Shown in pieces: positions 19,728-29,921 of a stretch of DNA of 64,000 nt; within the stretch, counting starts at the first letter, position 1; every line of letters begins with the position of its first letter. The notes beneath the pieces are model-generated. The model did not search any database, was not told the DNA's origin, and worked only from the letters and a program-made list of their open reading frames with translations. Source of the DNA: Phytophthora quininea (taxonomy: Eukaryota; Oomycota; Peronosporomycetes; Peronosporales; Peronosporaceae); NCBI GenBank assembly GCA_011947345.1, contig JAAVTG010000755.1, positions 1 through 64,000 of the forward strand, in the 5' to 3' direction. The position numbers and the translations under genes were made by a program.

Positions 19728-20480
19728 ATGAACGATGATAGCGCAACGCTGGCATTCACTCGCGAGCTTCACGACGACGATACAAGTGCTTTGGTTGCGG
19801 TAATACTTGTCTACGCTGCTCAGAATGACGAGCCTCCTCGTAGACGAGGTTCTGCCGCTGGGCAAAAGACAAATTTTGACCAAGGCACAGAGGACGCTCA
19901 TGACCGACTCATATGTGATAATTTTGTTGAGTTCCCAGTGTACAGCTCCCGCACATTTTGTTGCCGCTTTCGAATGCAAAAGTCGCTGCATTTACGAATT
20001 GTCAACGCCATTGAAAGTCACGACAGCTACTTTTAGCAGCTACGCGATGCAACCAAAACACATTCAGGCTTTCTGCATTGCAAAAATTACCGCTGCCATT
20101 TGCCAGCTTGCCTACGGCGTATCTGCTGATGCTGTGGATGAATTTGTTCGCATTGGTGGGAGTACTGCCATGGAAAGCCTGCTGTGCTTCTGGGGTGCCG
20201 TTATCGATTTGTTTGGCGAGGATTTTTGCGGGCGTCGACCGATGCCGATGTGCAACGCCTTCTCACCCTGCATGTGCAGCGTGGATTTGTGGGAATGCTA
20301 GGGAGTTTGGACTGCATGCACCGAGAATGGAAGAATTGCCCGGTGGCGTAGGCAGGGCAACACAAGGGTACGGAGAAGAATCCAACGGTCGTTTTAGAGG
20401 CAGCCGCGTCCAGTGACTTGTGGATCAAGCATGACTTTTTGGCATGCCTGGTTCTAATAACGATGAAATGGGGCGAGCAG
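19728..20480 (+). pseudogene. PIF/Harbinger-type transposase relic
   Basis: Matches the oomycete Harbinger (HARBI1-like, DDE superfamily) transposase when three frames are read in order: CCRFRMQKSLHLRIVNAIESHD, then QLAYGVSADAVDEFVRIGGS, then GMLGSLDCMHREWKNCPVA and PTVVLEAAASSDLWIKHDF. The DCMH..WKNCP block holds one of the catalytic acidic residues. Inactivation is clear: a TAG follows HDSYF (about 20035), a second TAG replaces the usual tryptophan after CPVA (about 20349), and frame changes occur near 20090 and 20430. The terminal part and inverted repeats are not found. A dead DNA transposon. Confidence 0.8.
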
Positions 20481-20649
20481 CGCTGTGTCTCAAGCACACA
20501 CCATATGCGCGCTAGTGTCCAAAATCTCATATATATACGTTGATGTCACAAAGGAAACGGGCTCTCCTCAAGCAGAGCTCCGGTTTATGCTATTGTCAAC
20601 CTCTATTGTAAAATGTGTAAGATAAAGAAAAAGTTTTGAAGAAAGTTTA

Positions 20650-20955
20650 TTAAGAGCTTACACCCCATGTCACTGGATCAGTTGGTTGCAGCAGCCCGCT
20701 AAAGATCTGCGTTATAGTGGCCTTCTTCAGGAAATACCAGCATCGCCGAAGGTGCTCGTCCATGTACCCATTTAACTCCGACCTTTTCATTCCTCTCATT
20801 GACCTGATGTGTCTTTTGATATGGGTTTCCCACAGACCTTCAATAGTATTTGTGTGGGAATCGTCGTCTGGATCAACGTAGTGCTCAGTATGGTTAACAT
20901 ACTTATGTATGTAGTTCAGGTCAGAAAGCCGGGAGTTGTTGGCCAGCGTGCGCAA
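20650..20955 (-). pseudogene. ISXO2/Merlin-like transposase fragment
   Basis: A C-terminal transposase piece of about 100 residues. NHTEHYVDPDDDSHTNTIEGLW matches the motif of the IS1595/ISXO2 DDE domain (NHS..YVDP..GAHTNTIE..W), whose eukaryotic form is the Merlin superfamily. It continues KRHIRSMRGMKRSELNGYMDEHLRRCW, also typical. The N-terminal two thirds are missing, so it is a truncated relic next to, and opposite in strand from, the Harbinger relic. Confidence 0.65.
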
Positions 20956-23474
20956 CCGCGTCCCTCGCTTCGTTTACGCTCGGTAATGTAGGCTCCTCGT
21001 CAGGCGTCGCCCTCCAACAACGCGAACGCAGTGCCTTGCGGTGACACTGGTCCCCAACAACTTCAACGTGAACTCAGTGCCCTGTGGCAGCACTGGTCCT
21101 CTGCAACGAGAACTCGGCGACCGATGGCGTCGCCGGTCCTCAGCTTTCCCCGTCGTCCAGCTGTCCAAGCTCCTGTGTTACCTATTCCGTCCTCGTCCAG
21201 CTGCCGTGCACCTCACAAGATCTGCGCGCCTGCCTGTCTCGTGCGTTCTGCGTCCTGCGCTGCCGATTGCGAAGTGCGTCCTTCACCGCCGATTGCGAAC
21301 TTCGTCCTTCTCTACTGCGCCGTCGGGCCTCGGCCAAACTCGACCTTTCGTCGCTCATCGGCTGCTGCGAGATCTTTCCACAGGTGACTGCCCGCGCTGA
21401 AATCTGCGGCTGGCAGCTGGCCGTTTCGAGTCTCACTTCGCCTGCACGTCCGCCACTTGGCACCCATCGATAGGCGGCTACTGCTACTTCAATGGCGCCG
21501 TCACCAACAGAAGCTCGCCCGTGGGGCATATTACACCGTTTTGATGGCAGCCAGCGTACTGAGGATCGAGCAACCCACGCACACAGGCAGCAACCGTCGC
21601 TAGCAGTAGTAGGGGCTTTTAACATCGAATATTAATGGTGGCGGCTAGCTAAGACCATAGCCAATGCTTTAGGAGACATATTGTATCAGGTACTTTTAAT
21701 TCAGAGGTGGGTGTATATTAGATGGTACGAGGCTGCGCAAAAGTGCACCTGCAAGCACGGGGTGGACATTCAACAACAATTACTGTGCTGGCAATACCTG
21801 AGGGCAAAATGCAGAATGAATATATTTTTGTTGGTTTACTTGTTTTCGATAACACACTCTTTTTCTGTTTTCTCCTAGTGCCTCGCTCTAGGACACAATA
21901 CCTTGTCCGTGCAAAGCTTCTCCCAGAAGCTGCTGATTATGCACATTAAAGTACCTTGAAGCTGTGCACTGAAGCTTGTATGCGGCGAGATCTCCGCCGA
22001 GTTGACGTCGTGGGTTGTTGGCCACCATCTGTTGTAGCTGTTTGTTGCGTCCTGTTGACATTGAGCGGAGCTCGACGATCAACTTGCTGTCCTCGTCCTG
22101 GAGATGCATGTTGGGGGTTGTGGCGACCGTGAGCCCTCCAGTTGGTGACAGTGAAAGCGGTGGAGGTGACAGTGGCAGTGGTATTCCATGGTGTAGAATA
22201 GGACCGCCTGCATCGCCCAACGCTGTAGCTTGCCACGCAAGTGGGGTTTTACAACAAAATGTGTCAACCAATTATATACACATACACGTTTGCTTATTTG
22301 TTCATCATGTCAATTTAAAAATACGAAGGCGAGCGTCATTCGGATGTCTTGCTACTACCGCGATGCTAACAGGGGTTGTGGGCAGTCACTTCTGGATCCG
22401 TGTGCTGTCTGCGACATTTGCGACTTTTGACGGAGGTGATCTACGACATCGAGAGCGCGTGTCGGGCACCACTGGCGAGAGGTAGTACGAGCACTAGGAA
22501 CATTCAACACGCCCTTGCGTTTGGTTGAACTGTCTCTGCCGTTTCTTGTGAATACTGGTAGGGGTTGTGGGCAATTGCTTGAAAATCTGTGTGCTGCCTG
22601 CCAGGCTGATCCCAGTTCCATATGCACCTTCTGTCGCGTGTTGCAATTACCTCCACCTGACGCTGTCCGCCACCTAAGCCAGCGCTTGCATGGACGCAGT
22701 AGATGTGTAGCGTAAAACAAAAATCAATCTTGGCCAAATCTTGTGTTTGAGCGTTCATAGCCTGGTATCCGCTGTGAGTTGGGGCGTAGCTCTCCACCCT
22801 CGTCCACTCGCCTGCTTTTAAAAATAGCAAGGATGCCGGGGCAGGTTCGGCTGTCGTCTTGGTTGCGGTCGGCAGTGTACTCGCTCGACAAGCGTTTGCG
22901 GATGGGCGGGGGTGAACAGGCCGAACTGGTGGGGTTTTCTTTGTCGCGGGGAAGTGTTCCCATTCCCCATGCTTAATAAAAAGCAACAAGCTGTATTTTA
23001 TCGCAAGCTTGCCATGCACTTTTACACGATGGAGACTCCCTTTGCTCGTGTTGTAAGTGAAGTCCGTGTGATGCGCAATCGTGAGAGAACTTAGCAGGGA
23101 ACTCGTTCTGATGGAGGAGCCAACCGTTTTTGTTGGCGCGAGTCCGATTGAACATGCTGCCGCCGACTCATGGGGTGGTTAAACTGTGATAGCATCCGCC
23201 ACATCGTCTAGTAAAATGAAAGGTGCTCAAGATGTCATTCGACTCCAACTTCCAGCATTATCTCGATGTGGCAGCTGTAGTGCTGCTCGCTTATCCCTGT
23301 GGTAACTTTTCTGAAACCTCTAGCTAAAAATTCCAACTCTATAAACGAATCGGATAATATTCTGACAGGAATTGTTGCAGAGCGAGCGTTTGTCTGCAGT
23401 ACAGGCAAGAATAAACGCTTCGAGAAAAAATAGACGTTACTTATCCGACCCCGATTTCGACAAATATGACATCT
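20956..23474. repeat. Repeat-rich region without recognisable genes
   Basis: Holds degenerate sequence. Near 21005-21110 a unit of about 45-50 bases recurs imperfectly (ACAAC.....AACTCAGTGCC...CACTGGTCC). At about 22368 and 22557 a second unit recurs, beginning AGGGGTTGTGGGCA and continuing with a CTGTGTGCTG-like match, about 190 bases apart. The frames give short Cys-rich peptides (GCGQ..L..C..C) but no intact gene. Likely old transposon debris of unknown class. Confidence 0.4.
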
Positions 23475-23499
23475 TCACTGGCACTTCTGGCCCCTGTCG

Positions 23500-23894
23500 A
23501 CAAGCACAAGCATTCTAAAAACGATGCTGTGCCAGTGTTGTCTGAAGTTTATCAAGCCTGTCACTGCTGCTTCAACAAATTCCAGGAATATCGACCGAGG
23601 CGTTGGTATTTTAAGATAAAGTGGTAGGAGAGAGACCTCAGCTGATTTGTGGCACACGACATCGTCACCATCCTGGATCCTCGATTTCTTGGTGATGGAC
23701 TGACTCGTAAAGCCAGACTAAATGCAGAGTCATTGCTGCGGCATTTTCCTGGTGGAAATGAGTGTTCAACAGTCGAACGGCAAGAGGATATCGTGTTTTA
23801 TCAGATTCAAGGGCAGATTCGGCACAGCATTATTTTATCTACTCTTTTTCACCTCACTAACAGCTTCAATTATACAGAAATACTAAGTTCTTAA
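23500..23894 (+). pseudogene. hAT-like transposase fragment (tentative)
   Basis: The frame 23649-23894 reads AHDIVTILDPRFLGDGLTRK, and LDPRF is a common landmark in the C-terminal half of hAT transposases. An upstream stretch (about 23510-23620) can be read as VPVLSEVYQACHCCFNKF, also compatible, but is separated by stops. No dimerisation domain is seen. A dead fragment; family assignment is tentative. Confidence 0.45.
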
Positions 23895-23980
23895 TGTCCC
23901 GGTCACGCAGTCGTGACGGTTTAGAAAGTGCTCCATTAACTATATTTAAATAACACAATAGACTACGAGCAGTCAACAGT

Positions 23981-24052
23981 GACCTTGTGGCGCAATGGAT
24001 AGCGCATCTGACTTCTAATCAGGGGTTGTGGGTTCGAGTCCCATCAAGGTCG
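23981..24052 (+). tRNA. tRNA-Arg (anticodon UCU)
   Basis: A 72-base cloverleaf. The acceptor stem GACCTTG (23981-23987) pairs with CAAGGTC (24045-24051), with G as discriminator. The anticodon arm is TCTGA, loop CTTCTAA, TCAGG, giving anticodon TCT for AGA arginine codons. The T arm GTGGG-TTCGAGT-CCCAT contains the B box GGTTCGAGTCC. No intron. A T-run (TTTTT at 24055-24059) follows within a few bases as an RNA polymerase III terminator. It stands alone in the repeat belt. Confidence 0.93.
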
Positions 24053-24054
24053 AA

Positions 24055-24059
24055 TTTTT
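24055..24059 (+). terminator. Pol III T-run terminator after tRNA-Arg
   Basis: Five T residues begin two bases after the discriminator base, the usual signal ending RNA polymerase III transcription. Confidence 0.7.
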
Positions 24060-24510
24060 CGATTGCAGAATTGCATCTTCTGCTTCCACCCACCCACTCA
24101 CTCAACTTTTGCAACCCCATTTGACATGTGAGACACTTCTCAGTTTCACAAAAAGGAATAACCGTGCTTTATTACTCTCAAAATTAAATCTCGTTTCACA
24201 CAACGAGCTAGTTCTCTCAAACGCGTGTTACGTTTCAGAAACCAGCGCGAGACATTCATCGGCTAAAAAGCACGTAGATGTTTTGTGGGGGGAGCGAAAT
24301 GAGTGGGTAGTAAATCTAAGGAGTGGCACAAATACAAACTACATCCCTTGATTGGTATGTACGAGTTGGTTGTACGTGCTAAAATATTGTATATAAAGTA
24401 TAATATTGGACAGCGTGTACTGATATTTAACCCTGCTGAATGTACGTCCGCAACTTTAATTTTATTTGTATTACGCCGCGCTCAAAGGTTTTCGCTGGGA
24501 GCGAGCGACT
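24060..24510. other. Intergenic, no gene seen
   Basis: AT-rich sequence between tRNA and microsatellite. Short frames only; no domain or promoter motif seen. Confidence 0.35.
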
Positions 24511-24736
24511 GGTTGAGTGGTTGGGTGGTTGAGTGGTTGAGTGAGTGAGTGGTTGAGTGGTTGAGTGGTTGAGTGAGTGAGTGGTTGAGTGAGTGAGTGG
24601 TTGAGTGAGTGAGTGAGTGAGTGAGTGAGTGAGTGAGTGAGTGAGTGAGTGAGTGAGTGAGTGAGTGAGTGAGTGAGTGAGTGAGTGAGTGAGTGAGTGA
24701 GTGAGTGAGTGGGTGTGAGTGAGTGAGTGGGTGTGA
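24511..24736. repeat. TGAG/GGTTGAGT microsatellite
   Basis: About 225 bases of tandem repeats. The left part alternates GGTTGAGT octamers with TGAG tetramers; the centre (about 24600-24710) is an almost pure TGAG run; the right end has GGGTGTGAG variants. On the minus strand it translates as an endless LTHS pattern, which is a by-product and not a protein. Confidence 0.95.
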
Positions 24737-25184
24737 GAACAGCCAACTTTAAGCCAAGGAGGCAAAATTTGGTGGTCGCCCCAACTTAACACGCGTACCA
24801 GGCTACACAGGTCAACATTAGCTCCCCGACATCGAATTGTATGACAGAGCGACCCAAACAACAGCTATCATTGGCTGGGCATCGCGTTCAGGACCACTAG
24901 AGTTGAGAAGAGGAAAACTCACTCACTTATTCACTCCCCAGAACGCCTTCGCAGTGTAAAATAAGAGCGCTAAGATTATACTTGACTGGTGTCCTGTAAG
25001 ATTTCCATGCCATTTGTTTGGCTCAGATCATCTCTACCTATTTGGTATGTCAAAGGTGCCGATGGTGGAGGCCGCAAGCCTTCAAAACCAACAGCAGAAC
25101 AATGTTAAGAAGAATTAGGCAAGCGGGACACGAAGCTACCGCCACAAGAAACGTAACAGAACTTGAGAATGTAAAATGATCGAA
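24737..25184. other. Intergenic, no gene seen
   Basis: Low-complexity and AT-rich flanking sequence between the microsatellite and the ATCCGGA cluster. No supported feature. Confidence 0.3.
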
Positions 25185-25275
25185 TCCGGATTTCGGATCG
25201 ATCTTATGCACCAATCCGGATACATCCGGATTATACAGGATAATCCTAAGATCCATCCGGTTTAAATCGGATGCC
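25185..25275. repeat. Left ATCCGGA-rich cluster
   Basis: The short palindromic core ATCCGGAT and near variants occur several times (GAATCCGGATTT, CAATCCGGATAC, CATCCGGATTAT, ATCCATCCGGTTT). A similar cluster lies at 26785-26875. The two flank a gag-like relic and could be the ends of one element. Confidence 0.5.
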
Positions 25276-25417
25276 AAACGGATTTTGAACTCATACATTT
25301 CTACAGGATACCTCCAATATATAATACAGTAGCGGACTAGATATACATAGGGAATAAAACCCAAGTAAAACCTCTATGATTTTAACTTTTTCAAAAATAT
25401 AACTAATTGTAGTATCG

Positions 25418-26800
25418 TTATCTCCGACAGAGACGCCGCCGATGGAGACCTCGCTGCCTACGAGAATGCCACAAAAGCCGCTCCGCTGTTACTCCGGCGG
25501 GTAGTTGTCCGACGAACCGATTCGGATGGCAAAGTTGACGAGGAAGTGCAGAGCGACGGAAGCAAGTTGATTCGCACCAGAGGCATCGCAAAGCGCGTGG
25601 GACGGGAGCCGATGGATTATTCCATGAAGAATTGCAGTTCGTGGACGCCGACGGCAACGTGGTCTCGACGGAAGGCGGTGCAACATTTACGGAGACTGTC
25701 GCCAAGAACTCGTCCGGGGTACCGGTCAGAGAACCACACGCCGTGTCGTTCGACGTATGGCTGTCGGACAAGACGGCACGCCGTTCGCTGTCGATCAGTT
25801 CGTCGACGCCGGTGGAAATACCATGGAAGGTGAAGAACGGCCCCTCGTCAGCGCTGGTAGCTTCACGGGTAGCCTCAGCAGTGTCACAAGTGAGACTTCC
25901 ACCGGCAGCCGACGAGTTACCCGCCGCATTGTGACTCCAGGACGAACGATCGTCCAATCTACCGGCTCAATCTCAGGGGCCGAGTCTGAAGACGAAGTCC
26001 GCCCCGTTGACGGCGACTTCGGCAGCGATAGAACCCCCCGGCGGTTCTAATTGCATTGTATAGCGGACGTCTCGGCTCTAGAGGGCTCTCGCTCGTGCAC
26101 TTTCGACCTCTCTCCGAGAGGGTGCGACTAGAACGCGGCTCTGCTAACGCAAATTTCGACTCGGACTTCGGCACCGGCGCCGCGTACGAAGACCTGCTTG
26201 CGGCAGTGGGCGGACTCATCTCGGTCAGTGATGCCCTCTGGTACGACCACGCCCGCCGTTTGTTGTCGCGGGTCAAGCGCTTCATCATCGCGAACATGGA
26301 GCGCGACGACGACACGCCAGCCCGGGTGGGGCTGACGCTGCTCTTCGTGAACCAGTTCATCGGTCGCGCAGTCACCCACCTCGTGACGGACTCCCCGCAC
26401 TGGTGGCGGAACTTTGGTGAGGCGGTGCGCGCCGTGGACTACCACAGCTCGGAGTGACAGGCGGCGCTCAACGGTCTCGCCCTCTGTATGGCCACCGCGA
26501 CTCGCTCGGCTTCGCCGGCCTAGGCGACTGCGCCCCCTGTCGGTCTAACTACCGACGACGCCGCGGCCGGCCACCCGGCCCCCGGTCATGCCAGACTCGA
26601 TTCGACACCTAATTCCGCGCGACCGCGACGGCCGCGAGCCGTGCCTGCGTTTCGTCGCCGGGGATGTGTTAAGGTGGCAGACCCGACCGGTTTGCACACC
26701 ATGATCGCACCCACCGCTGCTCTGGCCACCTTCCGCGCCAGCTTTTCTTCAACAGCAGGACTGGGCTTAACTTCCTCTGCACCAGCTTAATCCGATTCTA
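25418..26800 (+). pseudogene. Retrotransposon gag-like relic (tentative)
   Basis: Higher GC than the DNA around it and readable only by switching frames. The first half (25500-26040) has repeated phrases: FVDADGNVVSTEGG and FVDAGGNTMEGEE, then SRRVTRRIVTPGRTIVQST. The second half (26056-26457) is an uninterrupted helical stretch (ARRLLSRVKRFIIANMER, LLFVNQFIGRAVTHLV, HWWRNFGEAVRAVDYHSSE). After a stop comes PRDRDGREPCLRFVAGDV, then DRFAHHDRTH in another frame, compatible with a C..C..C..H zinc finger as in oomycete retroelement gag proteins. No reverse transcriptase is present. The link to gag is from pattern memory. Confidence 0.45.
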
Positions 26801-26875
26801 ATCGGATTCGATCCTGAAACATCCGGATGGAGAGGAAATGAATAGGGGATGCATCCAAATATATCCGGACAAGGA
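26785..26875. repeat. Right ATCCGGA-rich cluster
   Basis: Contains TAATCCGATTCTAATCGGATT, ACATCCGGATGG and ATATCCGGACAAGG. It shares the ATCCGGA core with the left cluster at 25185-25275 and closes the GC-rich gag-like block. Confidence 0.5.
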
Positions 26876-27627
26876 TCCAACGACTCCGAAAATGATACAG
26901 AGAAAGATATCTCTAATTATCAGTACTCTGTGCTCATTTCAGTCTAGTCGCTATCGCCGTCTGGTACGCTTGTTTCGACACGCAGTTGTCGATATCTTCG
27001 CGCCTCGTTCTTACCAGCCCAACACTCGCCGCTGGTTTACTGGCAATTTTTCTCGCCCATCCGTAGAAAGGCATTTCACATCCCGCTTGAAGCTCTACTA
27101 TCTCTCCCTTCTCGTGGAGAGAGCACAGACCTTGATCGTTTCCGTACAAATTCAATCACAACCAAGCTTCTGTGCAATTTCTTATTTCACACCTATGGAA
27201 CCTGCTTAAACCCGCGCCATAATTATCGATCCCCATGCGGTAGTTCCATATACACCACCTTGGATAATTTCCTCGCAAAAAAAAACTGTCAACTCGGCAC
27301 TGATGAACACCATCCTGTAGTAAACACGTGTGTCCCATGCCCCGACCCGTGGCTAACCGACCCGTTATGCCGCGCAAGTACTAGGACTTCGGCGCAGCTC
27401 GCGTCTCCGCGCATACTAAGGGTCGGCGACGGACTCGAGCGGCCAACCACTGACATTGTTTATATATATATTAAATATAATCAACATAGATACTGTAAAC
27501 ATTTTAATAAATGATTTTTAGTTTAAACATCGTACTTAGTCGAGTCCTCACGGTACCGATCCGCAGGGAGAAACCAAGCCGTTAAGTCGATCGGGTAAGC
27601 CAGCGGAGCCTCTCACGCCTCGCAGCC
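26876..27627. other. Intergenic upstream of CNOT2
   Basis: No domain-bearing frame. It includes a TATATATATATT stretch near 27465 and AT-rich DNA up to about 27530, followed by a GC-richer 5' leader of the CNOT2 gene. Confidence 0.35.
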
Positions 27628-29462
27628 ATGATCGACCCTTCCAAGGACAAGTTCGCCTACTTCAAGGACAACATCCAGACGGCCGAGGACAAGGCACGAC
27701 CCCGTCTCCCTCCGCCATCTCCCGTTCTAAAATATGTAACATTTCCACTAACTTTTATTCCTCATAGGAGGAGTTTGACGCTAGTCAGTACTACTACCAT
27801 CGGGACGACTCGTTCAGCAAGGGGATGGGCCAGAGCAACGGCCTGGCCAGCAGCGGCGGCCCCCACCTGAGTCTGTCGGGCTTCCACGCCATGGGCGGGC
27901 TGGCGGACTTGGAGGAGGCCAGCGACCCCAGTCTACAGCTGCACGGCTCCTACTCTGGCTTCAACGGGGGATACTGCCCGGCGGCTCCAACTCTGTGCGT
28001 GGAAGAGTTTTAGGAGTTTTCCGAGGAGATTTACTGATGTTTTAATGTTTTTGTAGTTTCTGGGAGGATCAGGAGTCGGCAGGATGCAAGTGGGAGGAGC
28101 TTTGCCTCCTTCACAAGAGCTGCATCGGATCAATTCAGGTGAGGAAGATTTTTTATTTATTTTAAATGAGGTTTGTGATTTAAGTTTATGTTTTATTTAT
28201 TTGCAGGACGGAATTTCCAGTTGCCGACGGAGAACAAGGCTCCGGACATGTCGGAGTTCCCTGCATTAGGATCTAGGTATTTTTTGTTTCCTTTGGGGTA
28301 AGATTGAGCTGTGAGGCTGACTATTACTTAATATTTGCGCAGGATGGGGTCGCTGTCGCTGGACTCGAGTTATGACGGCACTTCGGAGTCGCGGATGCGC
28401 GCGCAGCCGTCGGAGTTTGTAATCCAGAAGGAAGATTTCCCTGCGCTGTCGACTTTTGGCCCTGGAAGCAGTGAAAAGAGCCCGATGCGGCCACCCACCG
28501 AACTCAAGCGGCATTCGAGCTTTACGTCGTCTGCAGCGGATGGTATGGTGTCTTCCCAGCGGTCAGAGCAGTTGAAGGGCGGAAATACGTCTATAGGAAG
28601 CCGTGCTGGCGTACCTGGACTGCTGTCGATTGGTCCTAGCAACAACAGCATCAATCTCGGCACAGAAGCGTTCGACCACTTCCGCACGCCCCGGCCTGAC
28701 GAGGAAACGTCCACGAAAGAGGATGTTGCCAATGGTGAGCTGGATCCGAGCAACCAGTACGGACTGTTGGGCATGTTGCACACCATCATTCGACCAGGCA
28801 GCGACTCTACGAAGAATTTGGCGATGGGCTGCGATCTGACTTCGCTTGGCCTGAATCTGAATTCGGCAGAGTAAGTTTTGTACGCTTGGGATGACGAAAC
28901 TTGACCTTCTAAGCTCTCTACGCAACTGTTTAGGCCACTTCACCCGACGTTTGCTTCACCATGGTCCGATGAGCAACTGACGAAGGAGCCGCAATTCTCG
29001 CTGCCGATGTGCTACTACAATCAGCCACCTGTGCTCAAAACGACGCACTTGTCCAAATTCCACCTCGAGACTCTGTTCTTCATCTTCTACTCGATGCCCA
29101 AGGATGTATTACAGGCCTACGCTGCCCAGGAGCTTTACAGCCGCGAGTGGCGGTACCATGCCGAGCTGAAGACGTGGTTGAAGCGGGCATCCCCTGCAGA
29201 TGCTGCAATCCTGGCCGGAAACTCAAGCACGTCACCTAGCAATGGGGCATCCGCCGGTGCAGTTGGCAACGGCAGCATCGGGTCGATTGGGAGTGGATCG
29301 AACTCTGGTAGTTCACTAGCGAACAGTGCACTTGGACCACAGTTCCTGTACTTTGACACGGCAACATGGGAACGACGTGTCTTCACAGGAAACATCAACA
29401 CGATCAGCGCCGGCTTGCTAGGCGAGGAGGAGATCCGAGTGAAGTTTAACGCGTCTTCGTAA
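27628..29462 (+). CDS. CNOT2: CCR4-NOT complex subunit 2 (NOT2/CNOT2)
   Basis: NOT2 is a scaffold of the CCR4-NOT mRNA deadenylase. The C-terminal NOT2/3/5 box is clear: YGLLGMLHTII, DLTSLGLNLNS, PTFASPWSDEQ, MCYYNQPPVL, HLSKFHLETLFFIFYSMPKD, AAQELYSREWRYHAELKTWL, then FLYFDTATWERR. A central region has EFPALGS and DFPALS repeats typical of NOT2. Introns are seen at about 27700-27769, 27997-28055 (GTGCGT..TTGTAG), 28140-28205 (GTGAGG..TTGCAG), 28277-28342 (GTATTT..GCGCAG) and 28872-28932 (GTAAGT..TTTAG). A serine/glycine-rich insert (about 29210-29330) sits inside the NOT box and looks lineage-specific. The first donor site is uncertain. Confidence 0.88.
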
Positions 29463-29921
29463 TATACCACGGGCGACCACCAGTTCAGGAGCTGTTGAGG
29501 TGACGACCAGTCTGGTTGACGCAGGGGCGCTTTACGATGTTTGCTCGTGGCGAAGGACGAAGCAGTCTGACTGGGACATGCTCCCAGAAGGCAAGGTTGT
29601 TCATGAGTTGTGACTAAATATTGATGCGGTGTTGTTGCTATTGTACAAGATAGATCCTTCTACTTCGGATTTGTTGTCTATCGGGAAGCGCGCGTGGGAT
29701 GGCAGGGAGAGAGTAGCGCGCAGAGCACCTGACAGGTAGACATTCGATCGTCCACTTGCTGCTGTCCCTCTCTCTGTTCTATTGTGCCGTTGTTGATGCC
29801 TGCTTGATCATGCAGTTCTTTCTGGAAGGCTTCCCCGTTTGGTTGCAGTCCCTGCTTCTTCTTCGCAGGATGCGTGGTCGTACACGGGTTTCCACCGTGG
29901 ATCTTACCACTCGACTTTCGT
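29463..29921. other. Convergent 3' flanks, no gene
   Basis: Between the end of CNOT2 (plus) and the end of the coiled-coil gene (minus). No supported frame; it should hold two 3' UTRs. Confidence 0.4.

Noticed and set aside
22355..23019. Cys-rich frames at the GGGGTTGTGGGCA repeats, considered as a zinc-finger gene
   Set aside because: Each unit is broken by stops and frame changes and shows no full zinc-finger spacing; better read as repeat debris.
24427..24861. A 144-codon minus-strand frame with endless LTHS repeats
   Set aside because: It is the translation of the TGAG microsatellite; no start context, domain or codon pattern supports a protein.
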